A stretch of 64,000 nucleotides of DNA from Dethiosulfatibacter aminovorans DSM 17477 (GTDB lineage: Bacteria > Bacillota > Clostridia > Tissierellales > Dethiosulfatibacteraceae). The notes under the pieces were generated by a model, which saw nothing but the letters and a program-made list of their open reading frames with translations, ran no database searches and was not told the DNA's origin. Shown piece by piece: positions 17,031-25,440 of the stretch. Each line of letters begins with the position of its first letter. The first letter of the stretch is position 1. The translations under genes and the position numbers were made by a program. The stretch is from positions 124,001-188,000 of the forward strand of contig NZ_FQZL01000005.1 in NCBI RefSeq assembly GCF_900142005.1, given 5' to 3'.

Positions 17031-18386
17031 CTACATAGGCATATTGTGAAGCATGATGGTGAATACAACCATTCCCAGGAGCGCAAATGGATAAGTGGCT
17101 CCATATCCTGTTGCAGGGTCGTCACTTCCAACTGCATCGACAGCAGCTCCAAGTCCGGGTGTTGAAGTCATTCCTCCACAGATGGCTCCTGAAAGCATTG
17201 TCCAGTTGATTTTGAAGACATGTCTTCCTACGAAGAAGCCTATGCCCATGGCAACTATTCCGACAACTACGGATACCAGAGCAAGATATGCACCTGTTCC
17301 TGCCAGTGATTCGAAAACCTTGAATCCATATCTAAGTCCAACGACAGCAAGGAAGAAAGCAAGGGATATCTGTCTTATGGTACCCAAAATCTGGTTGCTC
17401 ATTCTGAAATTGAGAGGACCGATCTTTCCGATATGTCCAAGAATAAGTGAACCTATTAGAACTCCACCAGTGGCTCCGAGTGAAAGGAAGCCCAGAGGCC
17501 CCAGGTTTATCTTAAGCTTGCCAATCGTAAAGCCAACAAAACAGGCAAGTATAAATGCGGTAAGGTCAAAAGATACTTCTTCAATTTGTTTTCCTCCTAT
17601 TTCACTTCTGGCTTGTTCCATCTCAGCCCTGTATTTTTTCTTTTCATCTTCTACATCTATTCCAAAAAGTTTTGGGAAGAAGTTAACTGCTATTATTACT
17701 ATTACAACTCCCATTGGGTATCCTATTGCATGACCAACTCCGATTTCTGCAGCTGCGTTGTTTATGAATGCTGTCTTTTGCTCGTCGGTGAGTGTTGGAG
17801 TGTTTTCTGAAGTGGCGCCTTCTTCGCCAAGTATATATAGGAATCTTTCCTTCTCTTCTGCCGGAAGGTATTCGTATTCTTCTGACCAGTCAGTAGCATG
17901 ACCTGTTGCTGTTTCAATGGCTGCGGCAAGGCCCGGTGAGCTGGTTAGAGCCCCTGTATAGACTCCTGACACTTCGTATGGACTTGCCTTTGAGTTGAGA
18001 AGTGTCATGGCATAAGTCGTAGATGCGCCAAGGAATGTAATGAGTATTCCCAGTACAACAAATTTTGTACCATATCTCTTGAGAACAAGGCCCATATCCT
18101 TTGATGCTAGAAGACCTACTGCTGCAACAAACAATATTAGGAACAGATAGAAAAAGTTCTTGGGTATTACACCAGATACTATCAAGTCAGTTGCATATTT
18201 GCTGTCGTCGAGGTCTTTGGCATATTTAAGGATTCCCCATCCTATAACAAGCCCTGTGAAAAGACATCCTGAAATTCCGAAGCTGAACTTTCCGAATTTG
18301 ACTTTCCCGAAAAGCATACCTGATAAAACAGTAATAAACATTAGTACGAAGGGATTCATAATCCATTCAGTAATATTGAATTCCAT
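17031..18386 (-). CDS. AspT/YidE/YbjL-family antiporter without RCK domains
   Basis: 451-residue membrane protein made of two related halves, each ending in a conserved block (ALTSSPGLAAAIETATG near residue 145 and MTSTPGLGAAVDAVGS near residue 415). This internal duplication is the hallmark of aspartate:alanine exchanger family proteins. Typical family members are about 550 residues with two TrkA-C domains between the halves; here that place is taken by a short soluble loop (about 165-280). An amino-acid or dicarboxylate exchanger is likely, the substrate unknown. GGAGGT precedes the start; it is a single-gene unit. Confidence 0.82.
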   Translation of the reverse strand: MEFNITEWIMNPFVLMFITVLSGMLFGKVKFGKFSFGISGCLFTGLVIGWGILKYAKDLDDSKYATDLIVSGVIPKNFFYLFLILFVAAVGLLASKDMGLVLKRYGTKFVVLGILITFLGASTTYAMTLLNSKASPYEVSGVYTGALTSSPGLAAAIETATGHATDWSEEYEYLPAEEKERFLYILGEEGATSENTPTLTDEQKTAFINNAAAEIGVGHAIGYPMGVVIVIIAVNFFPKLFGIDVEDEKKKYRAEMEQARSEIGGKQIEEVSFDLTAFILACFVGFTIGKLKINLGPLGFLSLGATGGVLIGSLILGHIGKIGPLNFRMSNQILGTIRQISLAFFLAVVGLRYGFKVFESLAGTGAYLALVSVVVGIVAMGIGFFVGRHVFKINWTMLSGAICGGMTSTPGLGAAVDAVGSDDPATGYGATYPFALLGMVVFTIMLHNMPM

Positions 18387-18674
18387 ATACTACCTCCTAA
18401 ATCTTTCTTTGTTATAAATCTATCATGGATACCGCCGCAGGAAAACATTTTCAATATATATTAAATAGTTTTTTAAATAAATTAAATGAAATTTAAAATT
18501 ATTACACAAATAAAGCGTTAAACAATTAACGAACTAATAAATGTGAAGATTGAAATTTATTCGTCATGTCAGCCTTTTGTATTGATAAATGGCTTATTGT
18601 TTTAGTAACAGATGCAATTATTTGGATGTGAATAAACAAATACGAAAATAAACAAAAAAATATTCGTTGTTTGA
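18387..18674. other. Divergent intergenic region upstream of purA
   Basis: AT-rich with no gene or strong repeat that I can support. It must hold the promoter of the minus-strand transporter, but no clear -35/-10 pair stands out. Confidence 0.4.
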
Positions 18675-18703
18675 TTGACTATGAACAGACATTCTGATAA
18701 TAT
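18675..18703 (+). promoter_or_regulatory. Sigma-A promoter of purA
   Basis: TTGACT (18675-18680), 17 bases, TAATAT (18698-18703). Confidence 0.55.
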
Positions 18704-18730
18704 ATAGTAGCTAAAATGCTTAAATTGTTT

Positions 18731-18744
18731 CAAGGACGTCCTTG
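18731..18744. promoter_or_regulatory. Palindrome in the purA leader
   Basis: CAAGGACGTCCTTG, a 14 bp perfect palindrome about 28 bp after the -10. It could be an operator or the start of a leader hairpin; no known PurR or G-box match was recognised. Confidence 0.4.
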
Positions 18745-18813
18745 TTTGTGTAACTGGGACCCCCTGAAGGTTAATAATAGAGTAAACACCCGAGGGTGTT
18801 TAAGGAGGAAAAA

Positions 18814-20100
18814 ATGTCAAATCTAGTTATATTGGGAGCACAGTGGGGCGACGAAGGAAAGGGTAAAATCACCGACTTTCTAGCAAAAGAAGCCAGTATG
18901 GTAGTAAGATACCAGGGTGGAGACAATGCTGGACATACAGTTGAACTTGGAGACCAGAAGTACAAGCTTCATCTTGTTCCTTCGGGAATTCTATACAAGG
19001 ATAAGCCGTGTGTAATAGGTAATGGAGTTGTTGTAAATCCAAAAGCTCTTGTGAAGGAGATGGATTATCTGAACGACCTGGGAGTATCTACCGACAACCT
19101 GGTAATATCAGACAGAGCCCATATCATTTTCCCATACCATTTAGAAATAGACAGACTGGAAGAAGAAGCCAGAGGAGAGAACAAAATTGGAACGACTGTA
19201 AAGGGAATAGGTCCGTGCTACAGAGACAAGGTTGAAAGATCCGGTATCAGGATGTGCGACTACCTTAACAAGAAAGACTTCGAAGACAAGCTTAGATACA
19301 ATATCAAAAGAAAGAACGACCTTATTGTGAAATACTACGATGCCGAGGCTCTTGATGAAGATGCAATAGTGGAAGAGTATATGGGTCATATGGAAAGAAT
19401 TTCAAAATACATAACTGATATAAATGTTGTGATGAGACAGGCTGTAAAGGATGATGCCAAGATTCTTTTCGAGGGAGCACAGGGAACTCTTCTTGATATA
19501 GATTATGGAACATATCCGTTCGTTACATCTTCACATCCTACAACCTGCGGCATTGCAGTTGGTGCAGGAATAAGCCCCTACAGCCTTGACAATGCACTTG
19601 GTGTTGTCAAAGCCTACACTACAAGAGTGGGAATGGGACCTTTCGTTACGGAACTTCACGACGAAATGGGAGACAACATAAGAGAAAAGGGATTCGAGTA
19701 CGGAACTACAACGGGAAGACCTAGAAGATGCGGATGGCTTGACATGGTAATGCTCAACTACTCTGTACAGATAAACGGATTGTCTTCAATGGCAATAACA
19801 AAGCTTGACACCCTTTCCGACATAGAGAAGCTGAAAATATGTGTGGCATACAAACTCGACGGAGAGGTAATAGACTATTTCCCAGCAAGTCTTGAAACAC
19901 TTGGAAGATGCGAGCCTATCTATATAGAGATGGATGGATGGAAAATGGAAGATGTCCTTAAGGCCAAGACCTATGAAGAGCTTCCTGAAAATGCAAGGCT
20001 GTATGTAGAGAAGATGGAAGAGCTTTCAGGCGTTCCTGCAGACATAGTTTCAGTGGGACCGAAGAGAAGCGAAACTTTCATAAGAAAGGATCTTTTCTAA
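18814..20100 (+). CDS. purA: Adenylosuccinate synthetase
   Basis: 428 residues, full family length. It joins IMP and aspartate with GTP to give adenylosuccinate on the way to AMP. The N-terminal GAQWGDEGKGKITD motif, the switch segment GDNAGHTV and the C-terminal KLDTLSD guanine-binding motif are intact. AAGGAGG at 18802-18808 selects the ATG at 18814. An 8 bp hairpin (AAACACCC/GGGTGTTT, 18783-18800) sits just before the ribosome site. It is a lone purine gene without purB beside it. Confidence 0.96.
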   Translation: MSNLVILGAQWGDEGKGKITDFLAKEASMVVRYQGGDNAGHTVELGDQKYKLHLVPSGILYKDKPCVIGNGVVVNPKALVKEMDYLNDLGVSTDNLVISDRAHIIFPYHLEIDRLEEEARGENKIGTTVKGIGPCYRDKVERSGIRMCDYLNKKDFEDKLRYNIKRKNDLIVKYYDAEALDEDAIVEEYMGHMERISKYITDINVVMRQAVKDDAKILFEGAQGTLLDIDYGTYPFVTSSHPTTCGIAVGAGISPYSLDNALGVVKAYTTRVGMGPFVTELHDEMGDNIREKGFEYGTTTGRPRRCGWLDMVMLNYSVQINGLSSMAITKLDTLSDIEKLKICVAYKLDGEVIDYFPASLETLGRCEPIYIEMDGWKMEDVLKAKTYEELPENARLYVEKMEELSGVPADIVSVGPKRSETFIRKDLF

Positions 20101-20136
20101 TAGCTTAAGAAAATTAGATATATGATTTATTAAAAT

Positions 20137-20170
20137 AACACCGTCATAGTTGGCGGTGTTTTTATTTTTT
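20137..20170 (+). terminator. Terminator after purA
   Basis: AACACCG (20137-20143) pairs with CGGTGTT (20154-20160) and runs into TTTATTTTTT. The downstream minus-strand TetR gene ends within the tail. Confidence 0.75.
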
Positions 20171-20828
20171 AGATTAGATTTTTTGTATCAATTTCAACCC
20201 TTTTGCAGAATTCAATGGCTTCATTAAAGGTTCTTGTATATTCATCTTCTGTTATTTCCATGTCGTGTATTAACATGTGTCTCAGGAAATAATCAAGAGA
20301 ATCTTCTATGGTCATATCTATGTGGCTGTTGATTAGTCCTTTTATTAGTGACTTGGAGAAACCATCGCTTGTAATTAAGTAAGTTTTAAAATCATTATCC
20401 GTATATTGAGGCTTGAATTTTTTAAATAAAAGCTTAACATTCCTGAAATAGGAAGTTATTATACGTTCAAGGTTTTTTGAACTATAGTCGGCATAACGGA
20501 CAAGGTCCAAGTGAACAACCTGAGTAGACTTATTTAAAGCTATGTATTTGAAGGTCAGCCAATACTGTGTGATTACCTTAAAGAGGATGTCTGGATTCTT
20601 TTTCTCAATGTCGTCAATGATTTTGAATATTTCTATTATTATGAGATCGAATATTTCCCGTGCAATGAATTCCTTGTTCTTGTAGTAATAGTATATGGAT
20701 GAATGAACAATATTTACTTCACCGGCAATATCCTTAATGTTTGTATTGTAATAACCCTTTTCTTCAAAGAGTTTTATTGCAGCGTTTATAATTGCTTTCT
20801 TTGTTTCAGAACTTTTCTTGTAAGCCAT
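20169..20828 (-). CDS. TetR-family transcriptional regulator
   Basis: 219 residues. The N-terminal helix-turn-helix (AAIKLFEEKGYYNTNIKDIAGEVNIVHSSIYYYYKNKE, about residues 16-53) is typical TetR; the rest is an all-helical ligand and dimer domain with no recognisable specificity. GAGGTG precedes the start. It is divergent from the amidohydrolase/YfcC operon, and that operon's promoter is bracketed by two identical palindromes, so this is very likely its repressor. Confidence 0.88.
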   Translation of the reverse strand: MAYKKSSETKKAIINAAIKLFEEKGYYNTNIKDIAGEVNIVHSSIYYYYKNKEFIAREIFDLIIIEIFKIIDDIEKKNPDILFKVITQYWLTFKYIALNKSTQVVHLDLVRYADYSSKNLERIITSYFRNVKLLFKKFKPQYTDNDFKTYLITSDGFSKSLIKGLINSHIDMTIEDSLDYFLRHMLIHDMEITEDEYTRTFNEAIEFCKRVEIDTKNLI

Positions 20829-20980
20829 TTTTCACCTCGTTGATTTGAACATTAATTCCTGTTATTAAAATTTATATTAAAAAACATGTGTTGTCAATGA
20901 AAACAGCAAAGCATTGGATAATATGGCAAAATTTCGAACTGATATTTATCTGAATCATCTAAAGTGCCGATTTGAATTTT

Positions 20981-20990
20981 GACACGTGTC
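20981..20990. promoter_or_regulatory. TetR operator 1 (GACACGTGTC)
   Basis: A 10 bp perfect palindrome, 10 bp upstream of the -35 of the amidohydrolase promoter. The identical sequence recurs at 21042-21051. Confidence 0.65.
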
Positions 20991-20999
20991 AAGAAAACG

Positions 21000-21027
21000 T
21001 TGACAATGATAATATTTATGATATAAT
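21000..21027 (+). promoter_or_regulatory. Sigma-A promoter of the amidohydrolase/YfcC operon
   Basis: TTGACA (21000-21005), 16 bases, TATAAT (21022-21027); a consensus promoter lying between the two operators. Confidence 0.8.
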
Positions 21028-21041
21028 TAAAGCGTAAATTA

Positions 21042-21051
21042 GACACGTGTC
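21042..21051. promoter_or_regulatory. TetR operator 2 (GACACGTGTC)
   Basis: Identical to operator 1, 61 bp centre to centre, located just after the expected transcription start, so binding here would block elongation or initiation. Confidence 0.65.
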
Positions 21052-21098
21052 GAAATTGGGGGATATTTTAAATATAAAGTGAATTCAGAGGAGGCGAA

Positions 21099-22238
21099 AT
21101 GATGAAAGAATATTTGAGATTTACGCGTAGAGAACTGCACATGTATCCTGAAGTAAGATTTGAACTTGACAGAACATGCGGGTTTGTAAAACAAGAGCTT
21201 GAATCAATAGGGCTTGTAGCTGATGAAAGTTATGGGATAAGCAGCGTTACAGCTTTACTGGCGGTCGATAAGTCATTTAAGACTCTTGGATTAAGGGCTG
21301 ATATGGATGCGTTGGACATAACTGAAATAAGTGACAAGGAATACAAATCCAGGATAGAAGGCAAGATGCACGCATGCGGACATGATGTACATACAGCTAT
21401 GCTGTTGGGTGCTGCCAAAGCCCTTGTAGAAAATAAAGACAAGCTGAAGTATAACGTCAGGTTCATATTTCAATCATCGGAGGAAGGACCTGACAGCGGT
21501 GCGAAACATTTGGTGGAAGATGGAATAATGGATGATGTGGATATGATATTTGGTATGCATGTCAGCAATCAAATGGATACGGGGACCGCCGGCATGTGTA
21601 TAGGCAATGCAGCAGCTTCGGCAACCAGGTTTTCAATTGAGGTTACTGGAAAGGGTGGTCATGCGGGGACTCCCCACCTTGCAATTGATGCGATTGCAAT
21701 GTCTGCACGTATCATTAATGACATACAGCATTTAGTGGCCAGAGAGATGAATCCATTTAATCCTTTGGTTGTAAATGTGGGAACTATCAGTGGCGGTTCC
21801 ATTAGCAATGGTGTAGCCGAAAATGTAAATATGACAGGGACTATAAGGACATTTTCAAAAGATACAGCAGAGTATTTGAAAAACAGGATAGAAACAATTG
21901 TGAAGACTGTAACTGAAAGTTGTGGAGGAACCTACAAAACAGTTTTCAATGACGGATTACCACCGGTTATCAATGAAAAAGGAATATCGATGTTTTTTGC
22001 AGACAAGATCAAAGCAATGATAGGTGATGACAAATTTATATTTATTGATGAAGGAATGATGGGGTCTGAAGATTTTTCCTATTATCTGACTAAGAAACCA
22101 GGGTCTTTCATATGGCTAGGTACAGGCAGTGAAGAAAAGAATATCAGAACTGCACATCATGATCCAAGATTTGATATTGACGAAGAGGCAATGATGGTTG
22201 GTGTTGAAATATTTAAAAATCTGGCAATGCAAGAATAG
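21099..22238 (+). CDS. M20-family amidohydrolase (N-acyl amino acid hydrolase type)
   Basis: 379 residues, the usual length for M20D amidohydrolases such as N-acyl-amino-acid and hippurate hydrolases. Metal and active-site motifs are present: RADMDALDI, GKMHACGHDVHTAMLLGAA, FQSSEEGPDSGA, the dimer-domain GGHAGTPH, and the C-terminal GSEDFSYY. It should release an amino acid from an N-acyl or amide conjugate in the cytoplasm. GAGGAGG upstream allows either of two adjacent ATGs (21099, 21102). It is the first gene of a TetR-controlled operon with a YfcC-type carrier, so the carrier probably brings in its substrate or exports its product. Confidence 0.9.
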   Translation: MMKEYLRFTRRELHMYPEVRFELDRTCGFVKQELESIGLVADESYGISSVTALLAVDKSFKTLGLRADMDALDITEISDKEYKSRIEGKMHACGHDVHTAMLLGAAKALVENKDKLKYNVRFIFQSSEEGPDSGAKHLVEDGIMDDVDMIFGMHVSNQMDTGTAGMCIGNAAASATRFSIEVTGKGGHAGTPHLAIDAIAMSARIINDIQHLVAREMNPFNPLVVNVGTISGGSISNGVAENVNMTGTIRTFSKDTAEYLKNRIETIVKTVTESCGGTYKTVFNDGLPPVINEKGISMFFADKIKAMIGDDKFIFIDEGMMGSEDFSYYLTKKPGSFIWLGTGSEEKNIRTAHHDPRFDIDEEAMMVGVEIFKNLAMQE

Positions 22239-22251
22239 AAAGGAGTTTACT

Positions 22252-23691
22252 ATGGAAGGGAAAAATGTAACTAAGAATGAACCGGTACAAGTAAAAATGA
22301 AAAGAGAATTTCCACATGTTTTGGTAGTATTGATTGTTATGGTAGTTTTAACAGCAATTTTGACATACATAGTACCGGCAGGACAGTATGAAAGAGTATT
22401 GAATGAAGCTACTGGAAGGATGGTTATAGATCCTGCTTCTTTTACTTATATAGACAGTAGTCCTGTTGGGCCATTTGCCATATTAGTGAGTATTGAAGAA
22501 GGGCTTATTGCTGCATCAGGAATTACATTTTTGATTTTTATGGCATTTGCGGCACTGTATGTTATAGAAAGAACAGGTGCAATTGATGCTAGTATTGTCG
22601 CCATGACAAGAAAAATTGAAAAACATCCTAAGTCTTCCAACTTAATGATAGCAGCAGTAATGATACTGATTTCCGCATGGGGATCAACAGGCACCTTGTC
22701 GTATGAGGAAATTCTTGCATTTATACCAATATTTGTAACCTTATCCCTAGCTCTAGGGTATGACCCGCTTGTAGGTATAGGAATGTCCTTTACTTCTGTT
22801 GGTGTAGGATTTGCTTCTTCTACAATTAATCCGTTTACAGTCGGTATTTCCCAGCAAATTGCGGAGCTTGAACTCTTCTCTGGGATAGGATTTAGAATAG
22901 CTGTACTGGTGGTTATGACTCTGTTGTCGGTTGCATATGTTCTTAGATATGCAAACAAGGTAAAGAAAGACCCTACAAAAAGCTATGTATATGGAATTGA
23001 CTACTCGGATTTCGTAATTGACGGCGAGAGGGCGCAGACGGAAATGACAGCTACGAGAAAAGCTACCTTGTTTGTACTTTTTATTGGTGTAGTCATCATG
23101 GGGTATGGCCTTATAAATCTGCATTGGTATATAAACCAGGTTGCAGCAATATTTATGGGAGTGGCAATTTTCACTGGTATAGTTAATAAATGGTCTCCAA
23201 ACAAGCTTGCAAGCATTTTTGTTGAAGGATTATCAAAAGGAGTATTATCAGCATTGGTTGTTGGATTTGCCAGAGGAGTACTTGTAGTAATGCAAAAAGG
23301 ACAGATAGTGGATACTGTAGTTCACAGCTTTACGGATTCACTCAGCAGTTTGGGTCTTTATCTAAGCAGTGTGGGAATGCTTGCTTTCCAGACTGTACTA
23401 AATTTCCTTATTCCTTCCGGAAGTGGTCAGGCAGCAGTATCAATGCCAATAATGACTCCTATTGCGGACCTTATTGGAATGAACAGACAGATAGCATGTC
23501 TTATATATCAGTTTGGTGACGGTTTCTCAAATATGCTTTGGCCTACAGGTTTCCTTTTAATAGGATGTGCAATAGCCAAGGTACCCCTTAACAAGTATTA
23601 TAGATGGTTTCTTCCATTCTTTGGGATTTCTGTTATTGTACAGATAATATTTATTTTTATAGCAATAAAAATTAATTATGGACCATTCTAA
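22252..23691 (+). CDS. YfcC-family carboxylate/amino acid transporter
   Basis: 479-residue membrane protein of the C4-dicarboxylate anaerobic carrier superfamily (YfcC). The family pattern TYIVPAGQYER near residue 37 and the C-terminal FLIPSGSGQAAVSMPIMTPIADL, then QFGDGFSNMLWPTG are clear. About 11-12 helices. AAAGGAG precedes the ATG at 22252; an upstream in-frame ATG (22198) lies inside the amidohydrolase gene. The neighbour suggests an N-acyl amino acid, peptide or amino-acid substrate. Confidence 0.87.
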   Translation: MEGKNVTKNEPVQVKMKREFPHVLVVLIVMVVLTAILTYIVPAGQYERVLNEATGRMVIDPASFTYIDSSPVGPFAILVSIEEGLIAASGITFLIFMAFAALYVIERTGAIDASIVAMTRKIEKHPKSSNLMIAAVMILISAWGSTGTLSYEEILAFIPIFVTLSLALGYDPLVGIGMSFTSVGVGFASSTINPFTVGISQQIAELELFSGIGFRIAVLVVMTLLSVAYVLRYANKVKKDPTKSYVYGIDYSDFVIDGERAQTEMTATRKATLFVLFIGVVIMGYGLINLHWYINQVAAIFMGVAIFTGIVNKWSPNKLASIFVEGLSKGVLSALVVGFARGVLVVMQKGQIVDTVVHSFTDSLSSLGLYLSSVGMLAFQTVLNFLIPSGSGQAAVSMPIMTPIADLIGMNRQIACLIYQFGDGFSNMLWPTGFLLIGCAIAKVPLNKYYRWFLPFFGISVIVQIIFIFIAIKINYGPF

Positions 23692-23710
23692 ATAATTTAT
23701 TCTAAGATGA

Positions 23711-23747
23711 AAAATGATGCTATAATAACTATGGCATCATTTTTTAT
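23711..23747 (+). terminator. Terminator after the YfcC gene
   Basis: AAAATGATGC (23711-23720) and GCATCATTTT (23734-23743) with a T6 run. Confidence 0.8.
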
Positions 23748-23767
23748 ATTATTTCAAGAGGTGTGAT

Positions 23768-25399
23768 ATGGACAGATACAATAGGGATGTTGAAAAGCTA
23801 ATGTATGAACTTGTTGCAGTACAAAGTGATACGGGAACTGCACAGGAGCTGGAAGTTGAAAGGTTCATATACGAATGGTTTTCAAGACTTGATTATTTCA
23901 AGAAGAATGACAGGAATTTCGGGTATTTCCATATGAAGAATGATCCCTTTAAAAGGAGTGCAGTATGGGCTCTTGTAAAAGGCAAGGGAGATGAGACAAT
24001 CATACTGCTGAACCATCATGATGTGGTGGACAGCTTTGACTATGGCGAGCTTATGGAATTTGCATACAAGCCGGCCGCTCTCAAGGAAAAAATGGCTGGG
24101 ATGGAGCTCAATGATGAGGTCAAAGCGGATCTTCATGACGATGACTGGATATTCGGCAGGGGAACTGCAGACATGAAGGCAGGCGCGGCCATCGAAATGA
24201 AGCTTGTTGAATCATTCTCGGAGGTTGATTATTTCAGTGGCAATGTGCTTTTCATTTCGGTTCCGGATGAGGAAAATTTGTCTCTTGGAATGAGAGATGC
24301 CGTGCTTTTGCTGGAGGACCTGAAAAATGAGTTTTCACTGGATTACAAATTTACAATAAATACTGAACCTCACAACAGGGACAGGCAGGATGAGTATGTA
24401 TATTTTGACGGGTCTGTCGGCAAGCTTCTTATGAGTGTCTACGTAAAGGGAAAGAGAACCCATATGGGTGAAATCTTCAAGGGACTTAATCCTTCATATG
24501 TCTTGTCTAAAATCATAGACAAGACCGAAATGAACACGGATTTTTCCGACTTCAGCCATGGAATGGTTACACCTCCTCCGTCATGGGGCTTTGCCAGGGA
24601 CTTCAAGGAAAGATACGATGTGTCCGTACCTGAAGCTGCGGGAGGATATATAGGTTTTCTTACACTGGAGAGCACTCCGTATGAAATAATGAGTGAGTTG
24701 AAAAATATTTGTAAAGAAGCCTGTGATGAGGCTTACAGGGATATAAACAGGAATTTCAAAAGGTTCAACAATATCAAAGAAAGTTATGATATAAAAACAA
24801 GGGTGTTGACTTATCAGGAGCTTATGAGTGAAGCTCTTGCCTATGACGATAATTTGACCAATAGTGTCATCGAAGACAAGAAAAAGGAAATAGCGGGAAA
24901 AATCAACAGGGGAGAGATCACTTTGGCGGAATCGAACCTTTTACTTATAAAATCTCTTCTGGATATAATTCCAGACAAAAATCCTGTGGTTGTCCTGTCC
25001 ATATCTCCGCCGTACTATCCTCATATATTGAAGGACAATATTGACTTGAAAGACAGGTACCTTCTGGACATAGACGATAATATCAGCGGTTTTCTATACA
25101 AGAATACAGCACTTGATGTGAAAAACAAGAAAGCCTTTATGGGCATATCCGACGGCAGTTATTTTGATTTCCAGTGCGGAAGGGGAGTGGGTAATTATGT
25201 AAAAGAAAACATGCCCCTTTGGGGAAGTCTTTACAGCATACCATTTGAAGGAATGAAAAATCTTGGGATTCCCGTAATCAATCTCGGGCCATGGGGAAAG
25301 GATATTCATAAGATCAGTGAAAGGGTCAACAGGATAGACTTGAATGAGACGGTGCCGAATCTAATAAGGTATATAATAGAGGGGTATTTCAAGAGATAA
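23768..25399 (+). CDS. M20 peptidase, RocB family
   Basis: 543 residues, much longer than ordinary M20 enzymes and matching the RocB length. Metal-site motifs: NHHDVVDS (near residue 78), GRGTADMKAGAA (near 130), PDEENLSLGM, and EPHNRDR. RocB is encoded with arginine catabolism genes in Bacillus but its reaction is unproven. Here it stands alone between two terminators. GAGGTG precedes the start. The function is hydrolase-like, not further defined. Confidence 0.8.
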   Translation: MDRYNRDVEKLMYELVAVQSDTGTAQELEVERFIYEWFSRLDYFKKNDRNFGYFHMKNDPFKRSAVWALVKGKGDETIILLNHHDVVDSFDYGELMEFAYKPAALKEKMAGMELNDEVKADLHDDDWIFGRGTADMKAGAAIEMKLVESFSEVDYFSGNVLFISVPDEENLSLGMRDAVLLLEDLKNEFSLDYKFTINTEPHNRDRQDEYVYFDGSVGKLLMSVYVKGKRTHMGEIFKGLNPSYVLSKIIDKTEMNTDFSDFSHGMVTPPPSWGFARDFKERYDVSVPEAAGGYIGFLTLESTPYEIMSELKNICKEACDEAYRDINRNFKRFNNIKESYDIKTRVLTYQELMSEALAYDDNLTNSVIEDKKKEIAGKINRGEITLAESNLLLIKSLLDIIPDKNPVVVLSISPPYYPHILKDNIDLKDRYLLDIDDNISGFLYKNTALDVKNKKAFMGISDGSYFDFQCGRGVGNYVKENMPLWGSLYSIPFEGMKNLGIPVINLGPWGKDIHKISERVNRIDLNETVPNLIRYIIEGYFKR

Positions 25400-25411
25400 A
25401 CACGAATATAG

Positions 25412-25440
25412 AAGACTGCCGGCGGCAGTCTTTTGTTTAT
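25412..25440. terminator. Bidirectional terminator, RocB-like gene / sulP
   Basis: AAGACTGCC and GGCAGTCTT with a GGC loop, then TTTGTTT; it serves both convergent genes. Confidence 0.85.
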
